The notes under the pieces were generated by a model, which was given only the letters and a program-made list of their open reading frames with translations, was not told where the DNA came from and did no database searches. The translations under genes and the position numbers were made by a program. 29,602 bases of DNA from contig CAYWYB010000017.1 of NCBI GenBank assembly GCA_964462145.1, positions 1 to 29,602 of the forward strand, read 5' to 3'. Below are positions 23,250-29,602 of the stretch, piece after piece. The stretch's first letter is position 1, and each line of letters opens with the position of its first letter. Origin of the DNA: GCA-2731375 sp964462145. Its GTDB lineage: Bacteria; Pseudomonadota; Alphaproteobacteria; GCA-2731375.

Positions 23250-25697
23250 ATGGATGAGATCCCGCAAAAGCCTGATTTGCCGCCCCCCTTGGCGGATTGG
23301 TTCGCTGCGCGCGGTTGGCGGCCCCGTCCCCACCAATTGGCGGTATTGCAACGTACGGGAGCCGGACAGTCGGTGCTGTTGACTGCGCCGACGGGCGGCG
23401 GCAAGACCTTGGCGGGTTTTCTTCCCAGCTTGTGCGACCTGATGCGGGACGAAGAGGTGGCCTGGGCCGAGGGCCGCCTGCATACCTTGTACCTTTCACC
23501 CCTGAAGGCGCTGGCGGTGGATGTGCGCCGTAACCTGGAGGTGCCCATAACGGAGATGGCGGTGCCGATCAGGGTGGAAAGCCGGACCGGGGATACACCG
23601 CAATCCAGGCGGCAGAGGCAGCGGCGCAATCCGCCGCACATTTTGTTGACCACGCCGGAACAGCTGGCCCTGCTTTTATCGTACCGGGATGCGGCCAGGT
23701 ATTTTGCCCGGCTGCGTTATGTGGTTATCGACGAACTGCATGCACTTGCCGCCAATAAGCGTGGCGACCTACTAGCCCTGGGCCTGGCGCGGCTGGCCGG
23801 CATGGCGCCCGCCGCCCGGCAGATCGGTCTTTCCGCGACGGTGGCCGCGCCAGAGCAGATGGCGCGTTTTCTTGATTGTGCGGGACCGGTGGCGTTGGTG
23901 GATGGTGGCCCCGGTCCACGGCCCGAAATCAACGTTATGGCGGCCTCGGCCCGGGTGCCGTGGGCCGGCCATATGACCTTGCATGCCATGGCGGATGTCT
24001 ATGATGCCATTCGGGGGCAGCAAACCACACTTGTCTTCGTCAATACCAGGGCCCAGGCGGAGGTGGTTTTCAATCACCTGTGGCGCCTGAACGAAGACAG
24101 CCTGGCAATCGCGCTGCATCACGGCTCGCTGGATGTGGGCCAGCGCCGCAAGGTGGAGGCTGCCATGGTGCGCGGCGATCTAAGGGCGGTGGTCTGTACC
24201 TCGACCCTGGATCTGGGTATCGACTGGGGCGCGGTGGATCTGGTTATCCAGGTTGGCGCGCCCAAGGGCTTGAGCCGCCTGGTACAGCGGATCGGGCGGG
24301 CCAATCACCGCCTGGACGAACCCAGCCGCGCCCTGCTGGTACCTTCCAACCGCTTTGAAGTGCTGGAATGCCAGGCCGCGGCGCAGGCGGTGATGGACGG
24401 TGAATTGGATGGTGAACCGCCCCGCCGGGGCGGCCTCGACGTGCTGGCTCAACATATCCTGGGCACCGCCTGCGGCGGGCCGTTTCGCGCCGACGACCTA
24501 TACGCTGAAGTCCGCCGCGCCGCGCCCTATGCGTCCCTGAGCCGGGACAGCTTTGACCGCGTGCTCGATTATGTTGCCACCGGGGGCTATGCCCTGCGCC
24601 AGTACGAACGCTATGCCCGACTGAGCCGGGACGGGGAGGGGCGCTATGATGTCAGCGGGCCGCGGGTGGCGCGGCAATACCGCCTGAACGTGGGCACCAT
24701 CGTGCAGGAGCCAATGATCAAGGTGCGCCTGAAGCGGGGCCGCAACCTGGGCCAGATCGAGGAATGGTTCATCGATCAACTGGTTATCGGCGACACTTTT
24801 GCCTTTGCGGGTGAAATCCTGCGCTTCGAGGGTATGCGCGAGACCACCGCCACGGTCAGCCGCGCGGCGGGGGTCGAGGCCAAGGTGCCATCCTATTACG
24901 GCGGCAAGTTTCCGCTTTCAACCTATCTGGCGGCCCGCGTCCGCGATTTATTGGCCGACGGTGAGGCGCGAAAACGCTTGCCGGCGCCGGTTCGCGATTG
25001 GCTCGCCATGCAGCACCGGCGCTCCATCCTGCCCGGACCCGATGGCTTGCTGGTCGAAGGTTTCCCCCGTGGCGGCAAGCATTATCTGGTCTGCTATCCC
25101 TTCGAAGGGCGCCTGGCGCATCAGACCCTGGGCATGCTGTTGACCCGGCGTATGGAACGGGCGGGATACCGGCCATTTGGTTTCGTCGCCTCGGAATACG
25201 CCCTGGCTGTGTGGAGTCTGAATCAGGTGGATGATGTGAACCCGCTGTTCGGCGAGGATATGCTGGGCGATGATCTGGAGGAATGGTTGGCTGAATCCAA
25301 CCTGATGAAGCGCACCTTTCGGAATGTGGCCTTGATCGCCGGCCTGATCGACCGGCGTCATCCGGGCCAGGAGAAGACGGGTCGGCAGATGACCTTTTCC
25401 TCCGACCTGATCTATGACGTGCTGCGCAAATACGAACCTGATCACATTCTGCTACGCGCGACGCAAGCGGACGCGGCCACGGGGTTGCTGGACATTGGCC
25501 GCCTGGGCGAGATGCTGGCGCGGGTGCAGGGCCGTATCGAACACCGTAAACTGGACCGGGTTTCGCCTCTGGCCGTGCCCCTGATGCTGGAGATCGGCCG
25601 CGAGGCGGTGCATGGCGACAGCATGGAAGAGTTGCTCAGCGAAGCGGCGGATGATTTGGCGGAAGAATTGATTGGGGAAGCAGCCCGCCTATTATAG
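23250..25697 (+). CDS. Lhr-type DEXH-box helicase (ligase-associated DNA damage response type)
   Basis: This 815-residue superfamily 2 helicase has a Walker A TAPTGGGKT (residues 45-53), a Ia-like TLYLSPLKALA, the DEXH box VIDELHAL, motif III LSAT, STLDLGIDWG (motif V) and QRIGRANHR (motif VI), followed by a long Lhr-core winged-helix/C-terminal region. The length and LVQRIGRANHRLDEPS stretch fit the helicase normally encoded with an ATP-dependent DNA ligase, an exonuclease and a phosphoesterase (the ligase-associated cluster). None of those partners lies within the window on either side. The ATG at 23250 is used; an upstream TTG at 23208 adds 14 residues without similarity, and no clear ribosome site distinguishes them. 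It likely unwinds DNA or DNA-RNA in repair. Confidence 0.9.
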   Translation: MDEIPQKPDLPPPLADWFAARGWRPRPHQLAVLQRTGAGQSVLLTAPTGGGKTLAGFLPSLCDLMRDEEVAWAEGRLHTLYLSPLKALAVDVRRNLEVPITEMAVPIRVESRTGDTPQSRRQRQRRNPPHILLTTPEQLALLLSYRDAARYFARLRYVVIDELHALAANKRGDLLALGLARLAGMAPAARQIGLSATVAAPEQMARFLDCAGPVALVDGGPGPRPEINVMAASARVPWAGHMTLHAMADVYDAIRGQQTTLVFVNTRAQAEVVFNHLWRLNEDSLAIALHHGSLDVGQRRKVEAAMVRGDLRAVVCTSTLDLGIDWGAVDLVIQVGAPKGLSRLVQRIGRANHRLDEPSRALLVPSNRFEVLECQAAAQAVMDGELDGEPPRRGGLDVLAQHILGTACGGPFRADDLYAEVRRAAPYASLSRDSFDRVLDYVATGGYALRQYERYARLSRDGEGRYDVSGPRVARQYRLNVGTIVQEPMIKVRLKRGRNLGQIEEWFIDQLVIGDTFAFAGEILRFEGMRETTATVSRAAGVEAKVPSYYGGKFPLSTYLAARVRDLLADGEARKRLPAPVRDWLAMQHRRSILPGPDGLLVEGFPRGGKHYLVCYPFEGRLAHQTLGMLLTRRMERAGYRPFGFVASEYALAVWSLNQVDDVNPLFGEDMLGDDLEEWLAESNLMKRTFRNVALIAGLIDRRHPGQEKTGRQMTFSSDLIYDVLRKYEPDHILLRATQADAATGLLDIGRLGEMLARVQGRIEHRKLDRVSPLAVPLMLEIGREAVHGDSMEELLSEAADDLAEELIGEAARLL

Positions 25698-25700
25698 AAA

Positions 25701-25728
25701 CCCCGGCCGGTGGGGACACCGGCCGGGG
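25701..25728. terminator. Bidirectional intrinsic terminator
   Basis: CCCCGGCCGGTG (25701-25712) and CACCGGCCGGGG (25717-25728) form a perfect 12-bp stem with the loop GGGA. On the minus strand TTTCTAT follows, so it should end the chemoreceptor transcript; on the plus strand TCTTGG follows and it starts three bases after the helicase stop. It separates two convergent genes. Confidence 0.85.
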
Positions 25729-25766
25729 TCTTGGGGAGTAGTCTGGTCTTCGTCAGGTTGCCGGTA

Positions 25767-28034
25767 TTACGCGGCTCTGACCGAAGACAGAAACTTGTCT
25801 ACCTCCTCTCGCAGGCTGCTGGCCTGTTTGCTCAGATCGTTGGTGGCTTCCAGCACCTGCGAGGCGGCCGAACCGGTCTCCTGGGCGCCACGGTTGACCT
25901 CGCCCATGTTGCTATTGACCTCTTCGGTGCCCTGGGCCGCTTCCTGGACGTTGCGGCTGATTTCCTGGGTTGAGGCGCCTTGCTCCTCCACCGCCGCCGA
26001 GATGGAATTGCCGATCTCGTTGATTTGACCAATGGTCGACGAGATCCCTTCAATGGCGGTAACGGCGGAGCCGGTCGCGGTCTGAATTTCAGCGATCTGC
26101 CCGGAAATTTCCTCCGTCGCTTTCGCGGTTTGAGAGGCCAGGTTCTTCACTTCCGAGGCAACCACGGCGAAACCCTTGCCCGCATCACCCGCCCGTGCCG
26201 CTTCAATCGTGGCGTTCAGGGCCAGCAGGTTGGTCTGATTGGCGATGTCGTTGATCAATCCAACCACTTCACCAATCTTTTGCGAGGCCTCAACAAGGCC
26301 CTGGACCTGAGCCGTCGCGCTCTGGGACTCTTCGACGGCGGTGTTGGAAATATCGGACGACTGGCTAACCTGACGGGAAATTTCCTGTACGGTCGCCGAC
26401 ATTTCCTCGGTTGCCGTTGCCACGGATTGCACATTGGCGCTGGCCTGAACCGAGGCCGTGGTGACCGTGGCCGAGCGGTCCGAAGTCTGCTCGGCGATGC
26501 CGCGCATTTGTTCGGCCGATGTGTTCATGCTCGCCGCCGAGTCGCTGACTGATTGCACGATGCCCATCACCGCGCTTTCGAAATTGTCGGCCAGTTGCAG
26601 GCGCTCATCACGCACCCGTTTTTCGGCGTCAAGGCACTGTTGTTCGGCCTCATCTTCCATGCGTTTGACGTTGATGGCATTGTCCTTGAAGACTTGCACT
26701 GTGCCCGCCATGTCGCCGATTTCGTCCTTGCGCTCGGTGCCCGGGACATCGACCTCCAGGTCACCTTGCGCCAAGCGCACCATCGCGGACGTCATGGTTG
26801 TCAGAGGATTGGCGATGCCGTTGCCGATGATCCAGGCAAGTAAGGTGCCGAACAGAATAGCGATCCCCGCGCACAGGCCGATCAGCAGATAAGTCGTGGA
26901 AACCGTTTCCACGTTGCCGGCCTCCCGTTGTTCCATCAGGCCCTCTTCCTCGGCCGAGAACTCGCCCATCAGACGGCGGAACTCGTCAAAGTACTTCTTG
27001 CCACGGGCCTCGCCGATCAGATCCGCCATATCGTCCATGGTTTTGGCGCTGCCGATTTGGCGGCGCAGGGCAATGGCCGGTTCAGTGACCTTTTCTTTCC
27101 ACTCAGTGATGGTTGCTTGGGTTTCTTTCAGCAATTTGACTTGCGCCGGATTGTCGTTAACCGTTTGACTCAAACTGGCAATCAATTCGTAGAAATGCTT
27201 GGAGCCCTCGTTGTACGGTCCCAGGAACTCTTCCTTGCCGGCCAATAGATAGCCCCGCATACCGGTTTCCATATCGACAGCGGCGGCGACGACAGCATTG
27301 GCCTGCTGGATCACTTCGTAGGTATGAGCCACCCACTTTTCATCCTTGGCCATGATCTCAATCTGTTTGACGTCAACAGTGCCGCCCGATGTGACGACTT
27401 TTCTAACCGCTTTGAACGTGTCGGTGAATTCAGTGTGCCGTTCTTCCAGCAGCTTCTGCTCGCGTTCAATGAAGGTTTTGATCTGGCCGCGGAACTTGTC
27501 GAAATAGACCTTGCCGCGGGCCTCGCCCACCAGCCTGGCCATATCGTTCATGGTCTGCGCATCACCGATGTCCCGGCGTAGCTGGATGGTCGGTTCGGTG
27601 ACCTTTGCCTGCCATTCGCGCAAAACCTTTTCGACCTTGCCTAGACGGGCCACTTGCCCCGGGTTGTCATTAACGGTCTTCTGTAAATCCGCGATGCCTT
27701 TGTAGGTTGCCGTCTCGCCGCCCTCGTAGGGGGCGAGGAATCCATTTTTGCCGGCCAACAGATAGCCGCGCATGCCTGTTTCCATATCGACGGCGGAACC
27801 AACAATTGCCGCTGCCTTGCCCAAAACCACGTGCGTGTGGCTGACCCGCTCGTTGGTGGTGGTGATGGAATTGATGCCATAGACAGCGACGCCGCCCAAC
27901 ATGACCAGCAGTACTAGTGGCGAACAAATGCCTAACAATATCTTCTGCTTGGTCCTGAGGTTGGCGAAGAAATTTAGTTTCTTTTTCGGATGTTCGGTGG
28001 TGTCAGTGATTGGACTTTCGGTGGTGTCTGTCAT
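25767..28034 (-). CDS. Methyl-accepting chemotaxis protein with duplicated CHASE3 sensor
   Basis: The 755-residue receptor has TM1 at about residues 32-54, a large periplasmic region (55-378), TM2 at about 381-403, a HAMP domain to about 460 and a signalling coiled-coil with the tip NDIANQTNLLALNATIEAARAG (594-615) and GKGFAVVASEVKNLA. The periplasmic region holds two copies of a CHASE3-like domain about 170 residues apart: VDMETGMRGYLLAG at 83 and 253, VNDNPxQV at 121 and 292, KVTEP at 144 and 315, GEARGKxYFD at 170 and 341. The ATG at 28034 follows GGGGGAAG; upstream frame to 28166 has no function. The ligand of CHASE3 domains is generally unknown. A terminator follows, and a sigma-28-like promoter precedes. 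Confidence 0.93.
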   Translation of the reverse strand: MTDTTESPITDTTEHPKKKLNFFANLRTKQKILLGICSPLVLLVMLGGVAVYGINSITTTNERVSHTHVVLGKAAAIVGSAVDMETGMRGYLLAGKNGFLAPYEGGETATYKGIADLQKTVNDNPGQVARLGKVEKVLREWQAKVTEPTIQLRRDIGDAQTMNDMARLVGEARGKVYFDKFRGQIKTFIEREQKLLEERHTEFTDTFKAVRKVVTSGGTVDVKQIEIMAKDEKWVAHTYEVIQQANAVVAAAVDMETGMRGYLLAGKEEFLGPYNEGSKHFYELIASLSQTVNDNPAQVKLLKETQATITEWKEKVTEPAIALRRQIGSAKTMDDMADLIGEARGKKYFDEFRRLMGEFSAEEEGLMEQREAGNVETVSTTYLLIGLCAGIAILFGTLLAWIIGNGIANPLTTMTSAMVRLAQGDLEVDVPGTERKDEIGDMAGTVQVFKDNAINVKRMEDEAEQQCLDAEKRVRDERLQLADNFESAVMGIVQSVSDSAASMNTSAEQMRGIAEQTSDRSATVTTASVQASANVQSVATATEEMSATVQEISRQVSQSSDISNTAVEESQSATAQVQGLVEASQKIGEVVGLINDIANQTNLLALNATIEAARAGDAGKGFAVVASEVKNLASQTAKATEEISGQIAEIQTATGSAVTAIEGISSTIGQINEIGNSISAAVEEQGASTQEISRNVQEAAQGTEEVNSNMGEVNRGAQETGSAASQVLEATNDLSKQASSLREEVDKFLSSVRAA
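26910..27842 (-). repeat. Tandem CHASE3 domain duplication inside the chemoreceptor gene
   Basis: Residues about 65-205 (27842-27420) and 235-375 (27332-26910) of the receptor are two copies of one domain. The identical VDMETGMRGYLLAG stretch and repeated GEARGK motif show that they arose by duplication, with a constant offset of 170-171 residues. At DNA level the copies have diverged at many third positions, so the duplication is not very recent. Confidence 0.85.
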
Positions 28035-28087
28035 TTGAAAACTTCCCCCGTTTTCTTGGATTACAAAAAGCAACAGGCCATAGGTCG

Positions 28088-28114
28088 TTAACGTCAGGCA
28101 TAACCCATGTTTTA
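28088..28114 (-). promoter_or_regulatory. Candidate sigma-28 promoter of the CHASE3 chemoreceptor
   Basis: On the minus strand TAAA (28114-28111) is followed by exactly 15 bases and then GACGTTAA (28095-28088). The flagellar sigma-28 consensus is TAAA-N15-GCCGATAA, giving a perfect -35 and six of eight -10 matches. The predicted start is about 47 nt before the ATG at 28034. Confidence 0.5.
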
Positions 28115-28585
28115 GGAAATACACGGATAAATTGTAAATATGCACCTCTGTCCACAAAAAATACATTTGCGAACGTCTCTCAAGGTAGGTTGGAAATGTT
28201 AAGTAAAACTGAATAAATGTAACAAAATTGATGGAACTGAGAAAAATTTACGCCATTATGACTAGTGTGGCATATCCGAAAAATTGTCGATTTGCATCTA
28301 ATGAGATATGGCTAAATACATATGCCATGCACTCGAAATGCTAGATTTGAATCGCGTGTAGTATATTCTAATAATAACATGGCGGGTATTTTGATTGTCG
28401 CCTTACATTGATTGAGGTGCCCGGATTCCTGGACATTTCTGGTGACCTGGGCCACGCCGGAAGCAATCAAGGGCCCTTTATGGGGCAATTTTATGAGAGG
28501 GGCGCCGTCGCGCGCGGACACGTGTGATCCGCCCGGCCATGGCCAGGCCTGTACGCGGACCTAGTTTGGAAATTCGCGGCGCCGA

Positions 28586-28615
28586 CTATTTCCGCCAGAA
28601 CTATTTCCGCCAGAA
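28586..28615 (+). repeat. Perfect 15-bp tandem repeat
   Basis: CTATTTCCGCCAGAA occurs twice without interruption, at 28586-28600 and 28601-28615, about 70 bp before the SDR start. It may be a regulator site or a simple slippage duplication. Confidence 0.9.
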
Positions 28616-28681
28616 GGATCATGCTACGGTCGAGATGGAGACCCAATATAATTAGCCGAGCTGAACGGAGAGGATTGGATC

Positions 28682-29461
28682 ATGGATCTGGGTATAGCGG
28701 GACGCAACGCCATCGTCTGCGCTTCAAGCAGGGGGTTGGGCAAGGGCTGTGCGATGTCCCTGGCCAGGAACGGCGCCAATGTGGTTATCAACGGCCGGGA
28801 TGAGGCGGTGACGATGGCGACCGCGGCGGAGATCAGTGATGCCTCCGATGTCACCGTGACGCCTGTCATCGCCGATGTCTCCACCAAGGAAGGCCAGGCG
28901 GCCTTGTTGGCGGCCTGTCCGCAACCCGATATTCTGGTCAACAACAATGGCGGCCCGCCGTTCCGCGATTTCCGCGAACTTAGCCGCGAGGACATGCTCG
29001 AAGGCGTGACAATGAACTTCGCCACGCCCATAGAACTGGTGCAGGCGGTGATCGATCCAATGGTGGCGCAAGGCTTTGGCCGCATCGTCAACATCACCTC
29101 CGTTTCCGTGATGCGTCCGGTCTTTGGCCTGGATCTGTCGTCCGGCGCCCGTGCCGGGCTGACCGCGTTTCTGGCCGGCGTGGCGCGTTCGGTGGCGCAG
29201 CACAACGTCACCATCAATCACATCCTGCCCGGCTATATCGACACGGACCGTTTGCGCGGCGGCCTGGCCTATAATTCCCAGCAGAACAATATTTCCGTGG
29301 AAGAGGCGGCAGCCAATCAGGCCGGCGAAGTGCCCGCCAAGCGATTTGGCAACCCGGATGAATTCGGCGAAGCCTGCGCCTTCCTTTGCAGTGCCCAGGC
29401 CGGCTATATCACCGGCCAAAGCCTATTGCTCGACGGCGGCCTCTACGCCAGCAATTTTTAG
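28682..29461 (+). CDS. SDR-family oxidoreductase lacking the canonical Tyr-Lys pair
   Basis: The 259-residue protein is a classical-length short-chain dehydrogenase/reductase resembling 3-oxoacyl-ACP reductases. It has an N-terminal dinucleotide-binding segment (CASSRGLGKG, residues 13-22), ADVS, NNNGGPP (87-93) in place of NNAG, a serine in NITSVSV (Ser140 region), and the end YITGQSLLLDGGL. The YxxxK catalytic motif expected about 13 residues after the serine is not there: the sequence reads LSSGARAGL, placing Ser153 and Arg157 where Tyr and Lys would be. I recall a conserved-domain subgroup of BKR-like SDRs with this imperfect tetrad. The ATG at 28682 follows GGAGAGGA by seven bases. Substrate and even activity are uncertain. 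Confidence 0.88.
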   Translation: MDLGIAGRNAIVCASSRGLGKGCAMSLARNGANVVINGRDEAVTMATAAEISDASDVTVTPVIADVSTKEGQAALLAACPQPDILVNNNGGPPFRDFRELSREDMLEGVTMNFATPIELVQAVIDPMVAQGFGRIVNITSVSVMRPVFGLDLSSGARAGLTAFLAGVARSVAQHNVTINHILPGYIDTDRLRGGLAYNSQQNNISVEEAAANQAGEVPAKRFGNPDEFGEACAFLCSAQAGYITGQSLLLDGGLYASNF

Positions 29462-29471
29462 CTTCGAGACG

Positions 29472-29602
29472 CTAAATCACGTCGCTGATAATGCTGACCA
29501 TCCTGCGGTTGACTTCGGCCGAGACGCGGTCGGGACCGATGCTGGTGCCGCCGGCGTAGACGGCGCTCTTGGTCTGGACGCGGCGGGCAACGCCTTTGTA
29601 GG
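29472..29602 (-). CDS. C-terminal end of an unidentified protein, truncated by the window edge
   Basis: The last 42 codons of a minus-strand gene read YKGVARRVQTKSAVYAGG, then TSIGPDRVSAEVNRR and MVSIISDVI before the TAG at 29474-29472. Codon use is like that of the neighbours and the frame is open to the edge. I do not recognise the family from this fragment. It is convergent with the SDR gene, with ten bases between the stops and no clear terminator hairpin. Confidence 0.6.
   Translation of the reverse strand, partial: YKGVARRVQTKSAVYAGGTSIGPDRVSAEVNRRMVSIISDVI

Larger units (their letters stand above)
28035..28681. other. Long intergenic region between the chemoreceptor and SDR genes
   Basis: Both flanking genes are transcribed away from this region. 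The part from about 28060 to 28400 is A+T-rich compared with the window and contains the sigma-28-like element; the rest is G+C-rich and contains a 15-bp tandem repeat. A TATAAT at 28647-28652 could be the -10 box for the SDR gene, but no good -35 accompanies it. GGAGAGGA at 28667-28674 is the SDR ribosome site. I see no credible coding frame, tRNA or rRNA here. Confidence 0.7.

Noticed and set aside
28312..28521. A small minus-strand gene in the long intergenic region
   Set aside because: The translated sequence has no recognisable motif, runs across the boundary between A+T-rich and G+C-rich sequence, and has no ribosome site.
1..29602. CRISPR arrays, insertion sequences, prophage or tRNA/rRNA genes
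   Set aside because: Reading the intergenic spaces showed no regularly spaced repeats, transposase or integrase genes, terminal inverted repeats or cloverleaf sequences.

Overview
The window is G+C-rich, densely coded bacterial DNA. Gene order and protein types (parvulin-argJ-mutT, an MltB/RlpA pair, a MocR regulator divergent from a DUF1127 gene, hyuAB, Rhodospirillales-style chemoreceptors and a receiver protein with an FxGPxRRR tail) suggest an alphaproteobacterium, probably a motile Rhodospirillales-like heterotroph. This placement is inferred from protein character, not from a marker gene. A run of ten Ns at 6148-6157 shows that the sequence is a draft or scaffolded assembly.

Layout. 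(1) 1-3931, plus strand: the end of a parvulin foldase, argJ, mutT, a GNAT acetyltransferase and a 2,2-dialkylglycine decarboxylase, tightly packed. (2) 4072-5799: a chemoreceptor, followed by a convergent YbhB/PEBP gene that is interrupted by the assembly gap. (3) 6412-7539: a gene that normal gene calling splits at TGA 7156-7158. Read through, it is one AhpD-family protein of 375 residues whose active-site motif is C-L-Y-Sec-T-T-W-H, with a GC-rich hairpin 17 nt after the UGA. I read it as a selenoprotein; it is the main discovery in the window. (4) 7628-9576: overlapping MltB-type lytic transglycosylase and RlpA lipoprotein genes for cell-wall work. (5) 9589-11288: mocR and a DUF1127 gene, divergent over a shared, repeat-rich operator/promoter region. 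(6) 11320-14525: PhzF-like isomerase, acyl-CoA dehydrogenase and an iron-ADH-fold protein that has lost all four metal ligands. (7) 14541-18403, minus strand: hyuB-hyuA, an ATP-dependent hydantoinase/oxoprolinase pair. (8) 18562-21945: a DUF6166 protein, an acyl-CoA-ligase-type enzyme, a double cupin and an FMN split-barrel protein. (9) 21942-23076, minus: an Hpt protein and a CheY-like regulator. (10) 23250-25697: an Lhr-type DEXH helicase, then a convergent terminator. (11) 25767-28034, minus: a chemoreceptor with duplicated CHASE3 sensor domains. (12) A 647-bp intergenic region, an SDR oxidoreductase without the usual Tyr/Lys pair, and the end of an unidentified minus-strand gene.

How parts fit together. 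Both chemoreceptor genes have a TAAA-N15-(NNNNRTAA-like) element upstream, as expected of flagellar sigma-28 control, and the Hpt/receiver pair could belong to the same signalling. The enzymes at 11-22 kb look like small-molecule catabolism (acyl-CoA, amide or hydantoin chemistry), but no substrate can be read from the sequence. The selenoprotein predicts that selA, selB, selC and selD exist elsewhere in this genome.
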